Below, piece by piece: positions 52,503 to 62,830 of a DNA stretch of 64,000 nt. The notes beneath the pieces are model-generated. The model saw only the letters and a list, made by a program, of their open reading frames with translations. It made no database searches and was not told the origin of the DNA. Source of the stretch: Anthoceros angustus. Its lineage: Eukaryota; Streptophyta; Anthocerotopsida; Anthocerotales; Anthocerotaceae. The position numbers were made by a program, and so were the translations under genes. Location of the stretch: assembly GCA_010909165.1 (NCBI GenBank), contig MU008153.1, positions 372,001 through 436,000 on the forward strand, given 5' to 3'. Each line of letters begins with the position of its first letter. Position 1 is the stretch's first letter.

Positions 52503-55367
52503 ATGCCAGCCATGGAGACGTCTCTGATCGCGCAGCCGGGAGCAGCCGGCCTGGGCAAGGACAGGTCTGTGCTGGCCCTGGCCAAGGCGTCCGCCCGGAA
52601 GGCTGCCTCGGGATGGCTCACCGCCAGGCACAGGCAGCCCCGCTCTCTCCCGGCACCGGACAATTCCGCTGCTCTCCTGGCCGGGCCTGGTGCCCGGACC
52701 GCTTCCTTCCGGGACGCTCCCTCCTTCCGGGACGCCCCCTCCTTCCGGGATGCTTCCTGTCGGGTTTCATCCTTCCGGGCTTCCTCCTTCAGGGTGTCCT
52801 CGTTCCGGGATTCCTCGGGGCTGGAGAGCGGGCTGGGAAGCTCCTGCAGCTATGATGGGGGAAAGGGTGGGGAGGAAGAAGGTAGTGCGGAATGTGGGAA
52901 GGAGAAGAGGTCGTTCTTTGGGAAGGCGGTGCGGAAGCTGGCCAAGCTCGGGCGGAAGAAGGACAAGAAACAGTGTGGGATGGATGGCAGGGCCATGGCG
53001 GGAGAGGGCAGCGGGGCAGGGTGGGGGTCTGTGCATCTGCGTGTGGCGGCTGCCGTTGCCAGCGGAGCGGCGGGTACAGGATTGCGGTAGGGTTGGACTC
53101 GGCGGGGACGGATGGGGCTGAGGAGGGTACTTTGGGGAGGGGGGATGGAGGAGGCGGGAAGGGCAGGGCGGGTTTGGTGGAGGAGACGGGTTTGGGGATT
53201 ATCAAGATGAGGGGATGGAGAGTGTGCTTGGGGGCGGGGGTGATCGGGATGGGGAGGAGGAGGACGGGTGGAGAGGACGGAGATGGAGGTATGGAGCGGG
53301 GCCTTTTGCGTCTGTGAACCTGCCTGCGAGGAGCGGCGTGCAGGGTTTCCCCGGGAGCCCTCCGAGGACTGGGTCTGAGCAGCCGGAGAGGAACCTTCAG
53401 CAGATTTTGCCGAGGCTGCAGGCCCCTGCGGTTGTTTCGTTAGGGCCTCCGAGCTCGGAGGTGAAGGTGCCGACAGTGCCGCCGCCGGCTGAGCTAGAGA
53501 GGCATCCGGGGGGAAGTTCTGATGGTCTTGTGCCTGCTGGGCCGGAGGTTTCTCAGAGCTCGGGACCCGGAGTGGCGGAATTGAGGCAGCCGGAGGAGGT
53601 TCCTGGGGCTGAGCTTGAAGTGCATCCTGGAGGATCTGGTAGTAGCTTGTCCGGGAAGCGAGGAAGTGGGAAGAGTGGAGATTTTATGGAATGGGTTGTT
53701 GGACTTGTGCACGCACTCGTGCCAGGTGGGCAGGGAAGGAGTGATGATAGCGAGGCTGAGAGGAGGAAGCTTGTCGAGGAGACGGCAGCGCATGTGATGC
53801 AGCTTATCTTTGAGGGAACTGGGGATGAAGGCCTTGCCAAGAGAAAGGAGGTGATTTTTGTTTGTGTGTGCGCTTGCTTCTAGGGTTTTCATGTGGATGT
53901 GTTGTGGAGGAGGAGGCCAGAGGTTGTCGCTGGCTGCTCATCTGTCCAACTGGTGGAGTGAATGGGTTGTTGCAGACTGGGGCATTGCGACGGCTGCAAC
54001 GAGAATCGTTCTCCGACTTGCTGAAGATGCGGGAGCGCCTGGATAAACTTGAGTTGCATACTGGGCTGCGGCAATTGAAGAACTTTGGCAGTTCATCTGG
54101 ATTGTCGAAGACGCAGTTGAGAGGAAATGTGGGCGCAGGAGGTGCTCTTGTTTTGATGAAGGACAACAACAGTAGGCAATCACGAAATGCGCTTGAGAAT
54201 GCCGGAATGCTGACTGGGCTGGAAGTGAAGTTCAGGTTTGAGACCAGTTTCAGAGACAACGACAAGCTGGTCACAGAATGTGTTGCGGGACAAGGAAGCG
54301 AGGCTGGTTCTGATGCCACCTTCGGTGGGCCCATTTCCATAAGGAAAGTGGCTTACACTGCTGAGATCTCCGACAGACTCAGTGTCGCTGTTGCGCCTCT
54401 TGGAGGGGATAGCAGTGATATGCTGCAAGCAGTTAATCCCTTGCAGGTACGTCATCGATTGCTGACTTGCGCGTTCGTGCGTGCTCACGTTGCTGTTGGG
54501 TATCTAATCCTCTTGTGAAACACTGTTCTTTCCACTCAGGATGTTGGTTTGACCTCGTTCAGCAGCAATGGGCCCATCCTCTACAGCCACTGCAAGGGAT
54601 CTGGTGTAGGAGCAACAGTCAAGGGAACAAGATCTGTGTGCTCTTTTTCGCAGTACATTGGTGGTTGGGAGAACTGCGTTTCCGGTTTTGGGGCAGCTGA
54701 TTCTGGAGCACCTCTTTGCCTGAGCACGGTTGCACAGCTCACCGCTGTTCCTGCTGACTTCTTGGCTGTCTCATTAACAGCATTGAACAGATACTGGCCT
54801 AGCCCGCCCCTTCCTTCTCATCACAGTCTGCACTGGAGCGAGATGGGACCTCTCGTCCTGAGCAAAACCCAGTCCTCAGCTTCATCACGTTCTCTTGGAA
54901 GTTCAAATGGCTCCGTTGCCAATGGTCAGCTTGTTAACTGGAGCACCTCCGACCTGGATACTGGGGCTCTGGACAGCAAGGGGGCGGCGATGCAATCGTT
55001 TGCCCTCGCTGCAGAAGCAGATCTGGGTCCCGTCAATTTGGGTGGATGGGCTCAAGTGGATCGCAGTGACTGGCTTCTGGATTCAGAGAAGAAGCAGGTG
55101 CAGTGGGCATTGACAATGGCCAAGTCTGCTGGAGACCACGTTGTCGGGGGTCTAACCATCGGCCGGTCGAAGCCTGATTTGTGGAGTTCAACTAAAGGTG
55201 ATGAGGGCAGCTTTTCAAGCCAAACAGATCTTTCCCAGATGCAGGTGGAGGCGTTCCTGAGGTTGAAGTGTGCAGCAGGGTTTGTTCTACAGCCTGGCCT
55301 GTTGTACACGGCGAACAAGCAGTCTCGAACGCCTGCTGTCATGCTAAGGTCCTCCTGGACGCTCTGA
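52503..55367 (+). CDS. Conserved plant protein of unknown function, possible beta-barrel C-terminus, four exons
   Basis: The model is 52503-53086, 53331-53850, 53976-54446 and 54540-55367, all in phase, giving 800 aa. The last two introns (GTGATT..CAG and GTACGT..CAG) are well supported; the first intron's borders are tentative. The N-terminus is low-complexity with a tandem SFRDAP/SFRVS-type repeat (about residues 66-100) and a basic KKDKK patch. The C-terminal 430 residues are conserved-looking: RRLQRESFSDLLKMRERLDK, then FSSNGPILYSHCKGSGVGAT, FSQYIGGWENCVSGFGAADS, KKQVQWALTMAKSAGD, VEAFLRLKCAAGFVLQPGLL and the terminal TPAVMLRSSWTL. Alternating strands ending in an aromatic-rich C-terminus suggest an outer-envelope-type barrel, but this is inference. 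I recall homologues across land plants without an assigned role. A paralogue lies at 63743-64000 on the other strand. Confidence 0.75.
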
Positions 55368-57450
55368 TACGTTTTGTGAGGCTGTCACCCCAAGAACAGT
55401 GCTTGCTATCAACAGAAGAACGAACGACAGTCACACATGTACAGATCAGGAGATGCTGAAATAATATACACCTAGTATTTCCATCACCTCTGCAGACAAA
55501 GCAAGGAATCAGCTTTTCTCTTGAATTTCGAAATGCCAACACCAGCTTCTGAACTTCTTAGTGAGTTCTGTCCACTTGGTAGACAGATATGTCGAGATTT
55601 TCCTAGAAAGGGAAACATAGCACAATTCAGAAACGTCTGCAAATTGAACAGACATGTTACACCACGAATTGAACGTTCACAGAATTGGTCTGGTTTTCTG
55701 AACAGCAAGTGCCCCACTTTCAGCCAGAAGGTTCCCGTTCCTTGATGCGTGTGCCAGACTTCCAATCCTCTGCAACGAAGTGACCACTTCCAATCCTCTG
55801 CCACAAAGTGACCTCTTCCAATCCTATACAACACAATGGCCCCGCATGACAACCATGTTCTCTCTCCCTCCCTCTTTGCCGCCACCGGCCGCGTCATGCT
55901 CTCAGTTCCTGAATTGCCCTACGAGCAGGCGAATTCTGGAGAGTTTGTTGGCGAAGGAATATGGCATGCCAAGGCGGATACTCCCGGGACGATGCGACGA
56001 TGCGAGACTGCTGGAGTCCTGAACACTCTCGTGCGGATCCGGAAGCGCCACCGGCTCAAACTTTCATCAGGACAAGTCTATACCAAGGAATGCATTTTCT
56101 GAAAAATTTGCTCAACTTGAATTCTCTATGACGAGCAACATCGTTGCCGAGGACCGAACTCCGGCAATCCCGATGATAAGCGGGAACGTTCACCACTATG
56201 CCACAACGATTGTTCGTCTTTTAATGCTCTTCTTTTTGTTGTACTGTCTTCACAGCAAAACAAGAGAGGTGCCTGACGCAGATAGATGGGTGGGACTGTT
56301 CCAATCATCCAGAAGACAGGCATGGGCGAGCTTCGTGTACTTCAGCTCTACAGCAGCTCTGATACTTGTTTGTGTGAAAGATTGCAGCATGAGACAGTGC
56401 GAGACAAGGTGTAGTTACAGGAGAATGCTCCTGTAAATGTCCGGGAACGGTTAGACGTTTCTGCTCTGAAATTTCACCTGTACATAGCTCAGAGTTCTCT
56501 GTGATCTTCGGGATTGTTGATACTGTCCTAAGAAGTGGAGACACTTGTTCGACAGAAGTTGTAAACTTGTCCAGAATCTTAAGCATCAAGGTTGACAGAT
56601 ACTCTGCTGCTCCTGCAACCTTCCGTGTGTGGAAGCGTTGTAGGAAGTGTGATTGCCCAAGGCCTGCATCAAAAGTGTACAAGCCGTTCGAATCGTGTGG
56701 TTGCCACCTCAAGTTCTAAACTTTAAAGCTCCATGAGAAAGTTGCCATCCAAGTTTGCCGAAAAGCTGAATTCTGCCCAATTCTGGAGTGGATTCTGATG
56801 CCCCCAACTTCATGTATCTAACAATACTGGCTGCATTTTGTTTGGTTTTTCTTGCTACTTTAGAAGCCCCCTGCACGATACCTGCCGAGCTGTGGTCATA
56901 AACATCATTGAAAAACAGTAGGCCCTTTTTTCTCGTCTATCATCGATTTCCACACCAGGTCTGCCTGACGCCTAGAAGTCCTGAAGCTGTTTCTCTTCAA
57001 CGCTGGGGTACAACACTTGCTCATGTCAAAGTGGGAGTCTCCTGCTGTCAAAGCTGTTCATGTCCTCTCATCTTCTTGACTAAATCCAAATCAAGACTGA
57101 GCATGCCGGGCACTTCTGAGTTTGAGGCAGCAACCAAGACACCAACCTATCTGCATGTACTGGATATTGGGTGACAAATAACCAGTAGGCGACAAATTAT
57201 GCATTTAGAAGGCACGATGAGGTATTATGGATAAGTGATCCGTTCCTTGTGGTGCCGGGGAGAGTACATAGCCTGACGCACTTTGTTGTGCATTCCCTGT
57301 AAACAAGTTGTATGCCAAGGAATATCAGTTGTGCTGTTCACTATTCGCAAGCAGGGCTGTAGCAAGCACGCATAACTTTCATGAAAACAAGTCTAGCAAT
57401 GCATGGAGAAAAATTTCTGTGTGGGCCGAAGTATTTCAAAGTGAAACTGA
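55368..57450. other. Intergenic, no gene recognised
   Basis: Short ORFs occur (55836-56102, 56128-56436 and 56908-57174, plus strand). One of these (56128-56436) has a single hydrophobic segment (VRLLMLFFLLYCL). None resembles a known family and none shows splice-consistent extensions. Confidence 0.4.
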
Positions 57451-57535
57451 TGGAGCACCATCGCCGGGAGTCGAACCCGATTACCCGATTGGTATTCACC
57501 CCACCACTGCCCTGCACCGATTAACCTAAGTTGCA
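57451..57535 (-). repeat. tRNA-derived (Gly-like) element or degenerate tRNA
   Basis: On the minus strand a perfect pol III B box, GGTTCGACTCC, sits within a T-arm (TCGGG-TTCGACT-CCCGG), followed by CGATGGTGCTCCA. Upstream, 'gggcagtggtggggtga' resembles an A box or D-arm. The 5' acceptor strand and an anticodon arm cannot be folded convincingly, so this is more likely a tRNA pseudogene or the head of a SINE than a working tRNA. Confidence 0.45.
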
Positions 57536-57574
57536 CTGTGCACGCGCATGGTTTGTTACTGTCGGAAGGCGCCT

Positions 57575-57853
57575 TCATAGCCACGTTGTTGGTGAGTGTG
57601 GGCTCACAGCAGATCTAAGCACGATGTCTGCCTCCTCCGTGGCCGTAGCAGCTGGAGAGCAGTCATGGAGATGCTGATGCTGATGCTGAGTGATCTGGTC
57701 AAACACGTTGCACAGCCACAGCCAGCCCAATGTAGCAGCAAAGTTGGCATCCAGTATCACGTTACTAAGCTTGGTATCTCTTGACTGTTTGGAGCCTCCA
57801 TGCAGATGCCCAAGAGCATCCACCACTCCCGGTACGATGCGAAGCCTAGTCAT
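57575..57853 (-). pseudogene. Lectin-type receptor-like kinase fragment
   Basis: The minus strand reads RLRIVPGVVDALGHLHGGSK, then SRDTKLSNVILDANFAATLG and WLWLCNVFD. This parallels the catalytic-loop region of plant receptor-like kinases (VASALxYLH ... HRDIKxSNVLLD ... LGDFGLAR). The catalytic HRD has become SRD after a deletion, and the DFG motif is lost. About 90 codons remain. Confidence 0.7.
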
Positions 57854-58728
57854 TTAATCCAGCCCTGGTGGAGCACATGCAGCGGGGTTGGGTATGCTTC
57901 ACAAGTTATTATTGTATAGCACCCCAAATCAGGCAGACCAATCCTTTTCAAGTCCCAGGAATTTGGGATATTCAAGGACGAGCTTTAAGTGAACGCCCTC
58001 CAAGCTAATCAGCCCTGTTATGTTATGCAGGGGCGGGTCTCGCAGTTCTTGGGAGTCGAGTGATGAGAAACCTGCCCACTAGAGTGATGGATTTTCATTG
58101 GTAGATTTGCTTGAAGCCACCTGCTTCGGGAGAAACAATTTCCAGTGGAGGCTACTCCACATTTTCATTAGTATGGGCCCTCCATATCTGGGAGTCCAGA
58201 CAGCATGGCCTCCCTCCCCACAGTCCAACAACCGGAAGGATTCAAGGGCCTCCCAAATTTCGAGGAGACCTAAGAAGCTCAAAGAACCCACTCACCTGTG
58301 GCCGAAAACATGGGGTGTATCTGGTCTCAACGTATCCGCCCCGTCAATCTCCACTGCAGGACGGAACAGGAACGAGTTCAGTGTAGGTGGTTCCAAGCTA
58401 CAGCACCTCTAAACTGCCCTGCTTCAGCCAGCCACTCTTGTATCACCACTGCAATCGCTGCGGACATACCGACACGAATGGCAGGGGAGACATTTCTCCG
58501 GATTCACATCCTACAGTTCAGCAAACCTGCATTCCGTAACATTCCGAAACCCTTGACCAAGAACACTTCACACCAGTTTCTGTCCACCCACTGGTGTTAA
58601 TTGTCCAAAACTTCGGAACCATACATTGTTCTTTTTTTTTCTGGTTGCCCAAGTGAAAACCGTGTGCATTGTCCTGGAGGGTGGTGTGGTCATATATACT
58701 CACATCTTCCGGCAGCGGTCCCTGAACG
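57854..58728. other. Intergenic upstream of the PPR gene
   Basis: No recognised gene is present. It should contain the promoter and 5' leader of the PPR gene. Overlapping ORFs at 58098-58600 have no recognised similarity. Confidence 0.4.
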
Positions 58729-61700
58729 ATGGCCACAGTATGGCAACCGGACCAATTATGGACCCAACAAATTTGTGTGTGTACAGGGATTCTACGAGGA
58801 GCTCCCGCTCACCTCACCACAGGGACTCAAGCCCCGGCAAACCACCAAACCTCCAGGTGCTGCAGTGTAAGGAGCCCAGTTTTTCCACTTCCGAGAAAAT
58901 GTGTGGGTGGGGACGGCTTTTCCAGCGATGGTCGTCGCCAGAAGCAGGAGCAGCAGCAGCAGCAGGAGCACTTGTGGCAACAATTGTTTCTGGACCCTAC
59001 CATGTGGTGGGACAACCGACGAGATAAGAAGAGCTCCCGTTTGCCTGACTTCCGTCGTAAGGGGTCCGGCGAGGTGCTGTGGTTAGACAGCATGTCGAAG
59101 CCAGCTTGGGTTGATGAGCAGCTCGTTTCCTTGGATATGCAGATGGGTCATGGTGACTCTCCCTCCAAGTTCAGCTCTCCGGATAATCCTGAACCTGGGA
59201 GGCGTGCAGCATCGGAAATGGGCTCAAGGGGGAGCAATGTAAGGAGCCCAGCTCTTCCACTTCCGAGGAAATTTGCCGGTGTGAACGGGTTGTCCAACGT
59301 TGGTCGTCGCCAGGAGCAGGAGCAGGAGCACTTGTGGCAAGAATTTTTTCTGGAGCCTACCATGTGGTGGGACAACAGGCGAGATAAGAAGAGCTCCCGT
59401 TCGCCTGACTTCCGGCGGAAGGGGTCCGGCGAGGTGCTGTGGTTAAACAACATGTTTAAGCCAGCTTGGGTTGATGAGCAGCTCGTTTCCTTGGATATGC
59501 AGATGGGTCATGGTGCCTCTCCTTCCGAGTCCAGCTCTCCGGATAAGCCTGAACCTGGCAGGCGTGCAGGATCGGAAATGGGCGTCGTAACGGCTGTAAC
59601 CGTGAGCACGTTATGTCAGCAGGGGAAGCTTTCTGAGGCCGTTGGAGCCCTGGAATCTCTGGCGCAGACAGACTCTGCTATTTCTCAGTCTCTGTTTTAC
59701 ACTGTGCTGAAACTGTGTACAGCTAAGAAGGATCTGGTTGTGGGGCGACGAGTTCATGACCTCACTGTCAAACTCGGGTACGAGTCGGATGCATACTTGG
59801 GGAACCATATCTTGCGCATGTATGCATGTGGAGGTAGTCTGCAGGAGGCCATGGATGTGTTCACCAGGGTGGGCAAACCAGATGCCTTCATGTGGTTTTC
59901 CATAATCTCGGCATATGCTAAGCATGGGAAACCTAAGGAGGCCATACAATTGTACCATGAGATGCGTAGGTCAGGAGTGAAGGTGAATGGTCACGTCTTT
60001 GTAGCTGCCCTTCAAGCATGTACATTTGCTGCCGACTTGGAATCTGGCAGAAAAGTGCACTATGATGTGCTGCACAGTGGCATTCCCATTAACTTGTTTG
60101 TTGGCAATTGCCTGGTTGACATGTATGCAAAATGTGGTGAACTGGAAGATGCACGCCAGGTTTTTGACAGCATGCCCACAAGGGATGTAGTGACATGGAC
60201 GGCACTGATTGCGGGGTATGCCGAGCAAGGGCTTGGACACGAGGCGCTTGTTCTGTATGGACAAATGGAGCAGGAGGGGCTGATTTTGGCTAACCATGTT
60301 ACTTTTGCTTGCCTTCTGAAGGCCTGTGCAAGCACTGGTTCTTTACAGAAGGGCAGGCAGTTGCACTCACACATTGTGGAAAGAGGACTGCTGGATGACG
60401 TAGTGTTGGGCAACCTTGGTGGACATGTATGCAAAATGTGGTGAACTGAAGATGCACGCCAGGTTTTGACAGCATGGCCACAAAGGATGTGGTGACATGG
60501 ACTGATATCTGGGTATGCAAAATGTGGTGAACTGAAGATGCACGCCAGGTTTTGACAGCATGAACACAAAGGATGTGGTGACATGGAATGCCCTGATTGC
60601 TGGGTATGCAAGGACTAGGACATGAGGCACTTGTTCTGTATGGACAAATGGAGAAGGAGGCCTCATTTTGGCTAACCATGTTACTTGCCTTCTGAAGGCC
60701 TGTGCAAGCACTGGTGCCTTACAGAAGGGCAGGCAGCTCACACATTGTGGAAGAGGACTGCTGGATGACGTAGTGTTGGGCAACCTTGGTGGACATGTAT
60801 GCAAAATGTGGTGAACTGAAGATGCACGCCAGGTTTTGACAGCATGGCCACAAAGGATGTGGTGACATGGACTGATATCTGGGTATGCAAAATGTGGTGA
60901 ACTGAAGATGCACGCCAGGTTTTGACAGCATGAACACAAAGGATGTGGTGACATGGAATGCCCTGATTGCTGGGTATGCAAGGACTAGGACATGAGGCAC
61001 TTGTTCTGTATGGACAAATGGAGAAGGAGGCCTCATTTTGGCTGACCATGTTACTTGCCTTCTGAAGGCCTGTGCAAGCACTGGTGCCTTACAGAAGGGC
61101 AGGCAGCTCACACATTGTGGAAGAGGACTGCTGGATGACGTAGTGTTGGGCAACCTTGGTGGACATGTATGCAAAATGTGGTGAACTGAAGATGCACGCC
61201 AGGTTTTGACAGCATGGCCACAAAGGATGTGGTGACATGGACTGATATCTGGGTATGCAAAATGTGGTGAACTGAAGATGCACGCCAGGTTTTTGACAGC
61301 ATGAACACAAAGAATGTGGTGACATGGAATGCCCTGATAGCTGGGTATGCGGAGCAAGAGCTAGGACATGAGGCACTTCTTCTGTATGGACAAATGGAGA
61401 AGGAGGGCCTCATTTTGGCTGACCATATTACTTTTGCTTGCCTTCTGAAGGCCTGTGGAAGCACTGGTGCCTTACACAAAGGGAGGGAGCTGCACTTACA
61501 GATTGTGGAAAGAGGACTGCTGGATAACATGGTGTTGGGCAACTGCCTGGTGGACATGTATGCAAAATGTGGCGATCTGGAAGATGCACGCCAGGTTTTT
61601 GACAGCATGAACACAAAGGATGTGGTGACATGGAATGCCCTGATATCTGGGTATGGTACTTGTGATGAAGGTCACAAGGCACTAGCTTGTTTTGAGGAGA

Positions 61701-62536
61701 TGTTAGTTGCCGGTATTCAGCCTAATGATGCTACTTTTACTTGCCTTTTGGTAGCATGCAGTCATGAGGGACTGGTCGACGAGGGTCGCAAGCACTTTGA
61801 TTCCATGGCTGAACAGTATGGTATCAAACCTACTATTGAGCATTACACGTGCATGATTGATCTTCTTGGGCGTGCAGGCCATTTACATGAGGCTGAGAAG
61901 ATGCTATTGTCATGTGAGGGCCAAAGTGATGTCGTTGGGTTGATGTGTTTGCTGAATGCCTGCAAAAACCATGGGGATATAAAGAGGGCGATGTGGTGTT
62001 TTGAAAGCATTGTTAGGCTGGACCCCCAGCAGGCGCCCGCGTATGTGCTTATGGCCAATGCGTACGCAGATGCAGGCAGGTGGACCGATGTAGACAGGAT
62101 TGAAACAAAGAGAAGGGTAGCAGGAGCCAACAAGAAACCTGCAGTGGCGACCATTGAGGTGAAAAAGGAGGTACATAGATTTGTGGTGGGAGAAAGGGGA
62201 GAGGACATTGCGCTTAAGGTAGAGAGCACAAATGCACGTCTGAAGCAGGAAGGAGGCCACGTGCCTCACACAAAGTTGGTGTTGAAGCCAATGTCTGAGA
62301 AGGAAAAGGAAGATATGCTTTGCGGGCATGCTGAGAAGCTAGCTCTGGCGTTTGGTCTCTTGAATACTCCGAGTGGAACACCTCTAGTGGTCACTAAGAA
62401 TCTGCGCATGTGCAGCGACTGCCACAGTTCCACGGAGATCATGTCAAGGCTTGAACAGAGAGACATTGTTGTAAGGGATGGGTACCGTGTGCATCGATTC
62501 GCAGCTGGTTGTTGCAGTTGTAACGGTCGACCGTGA
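58729..62536 (+). CDS. PPR RNA-editing factor with two N-terminal PDF motifs and a C-terminal DYW:KP domain; frame broken at about 60.41-61.29 kb
   Basis: The N-terminal ORF (58729-60444) carries two PDF motifs, residues 81-132 and 201-252 (LWQQLFLDPTMWWDNRRDKK, then LPDFRRKGSGEVLWL and KPAWV). This is the motif of organellar single-stranded DNA-binding OSB proteins. PLS-type PPRs start at about residue 300 (NCLVDMYAKCGELEDARQVF; then MPTRDVVTWTALIAGYAEQG). The C-terminal ORF (61301-62536) continues PPRs, E1/E2 and the deaminase: a KKPAVATIEV box in place of PG, zinc and catalytic GHAEKLALAFG (His and Glu near 62327), CSDCH, and the terminus CCSCNGRP instead of DYW. That combination defines the DYW:KP class, linked in ferns and hornworts to U-to-C editing in mitochondria and plastids. 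Between the ORFs lies a 370-bp tandem block with many small deletions. The start codon is uncertain: 58729 is the first in frame, and its first about 45 residues are not clearly a targeting peptide. Confidence 0.88.
58867..59590 (+). repeat. Tandem duplication of the PDF-motif segment, two units of about 360-372 bp
   Basis: Unit 1 starts 'gtaaggagcccagtttttcc' (58867) and unit 2 'gtaaggagcccagctcttcc' (59239). Both run through the PDF motif to 'cggataa(t/g)cctgaacctgg'. They are in the same reading frame; unit 1 has an extra glutamine tract (QEQQQQQ). The duplication is recent enough for long identical stretches. Confidence 0.92.
60411..61285 (+). repeat. 370-bp tandem PPR block with repeated small deletions
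   Basis: 'caaccttggtggacatgtat' starts at 60411, 60781 and 61151, a period of 370 bp. The first two units are almost identical (one clear change: 'ggctaacc' at 60668 against 'ggctgacc' at 61038); the third is partial. Each holds remnants of two or three PPR repeats. Compared with the intact repeats around 61300-61620, every unit lacks short pieces, e.g. ctggaag to ctgaag, ggtttttg to ggttttg, acttttgcttgcc to acttgcc, gtggaaag to gtggaag. Confidence 0.9.
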
Positions 62537-62547
62537 GAATAATGAAG

Positions 62548-62830
62548 GACTATGAATCCCACAACAGGGAAGTTTTTAAAACAATATGCTGGCATCTTAA
62601 CACCAAGTACTTCCTCTTTTCCCAGTTCTCGGTCACTGACGGGAAGTACACTGTCAGTGGGCCAGAGGACGTATCTACACTTCTGGGATTTGCAACCCAA
62701 AGCCATTATTCACAGACTGAAAGGCCACTTTGATGCTGCCATCTGCGTGTCTTGTCACCCTACTGAGAGCAAAATTGCTTCATCGTCCCTGGCGAATAAC
62801 AAGACTATCAAAATATGGGTGCAAGTGTCT
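62548..62830 (+). pseudogene. WDR5-type WD40 gene fragment (last two repeats)
   Basis: Three frames together read TTGKFLKQYAG, then KYFLFSQFSVTDGKYTVSGP, HFWDLQPKAIIHRLKGHFDA and CHPTESKIASSSL...KTIKIWVQ. This matches the C-terminus of plant WDR5, a COMPASS histone-methyltransferase subunit (SAKFLKTYTGH...FSVTNGKRIVSGSEDN...CHPTENLIASGSLDKTVRIW). Frameshifts near 62595 and 62660 and the missing N-terminal five repeats show that it is dead. It begins 12 bp after the PPR stop codon. Confidence 0.8.

Noticed and set aside
59971-61682. Long minus-strand ORFs of 84-212 codons repeating 'FHVTTSFVFMLSKTWRASS'-like peptides
   Set aside because: They are exact antisense shadows of the tandem PPR repeats and repeat with the same 370-bp period.
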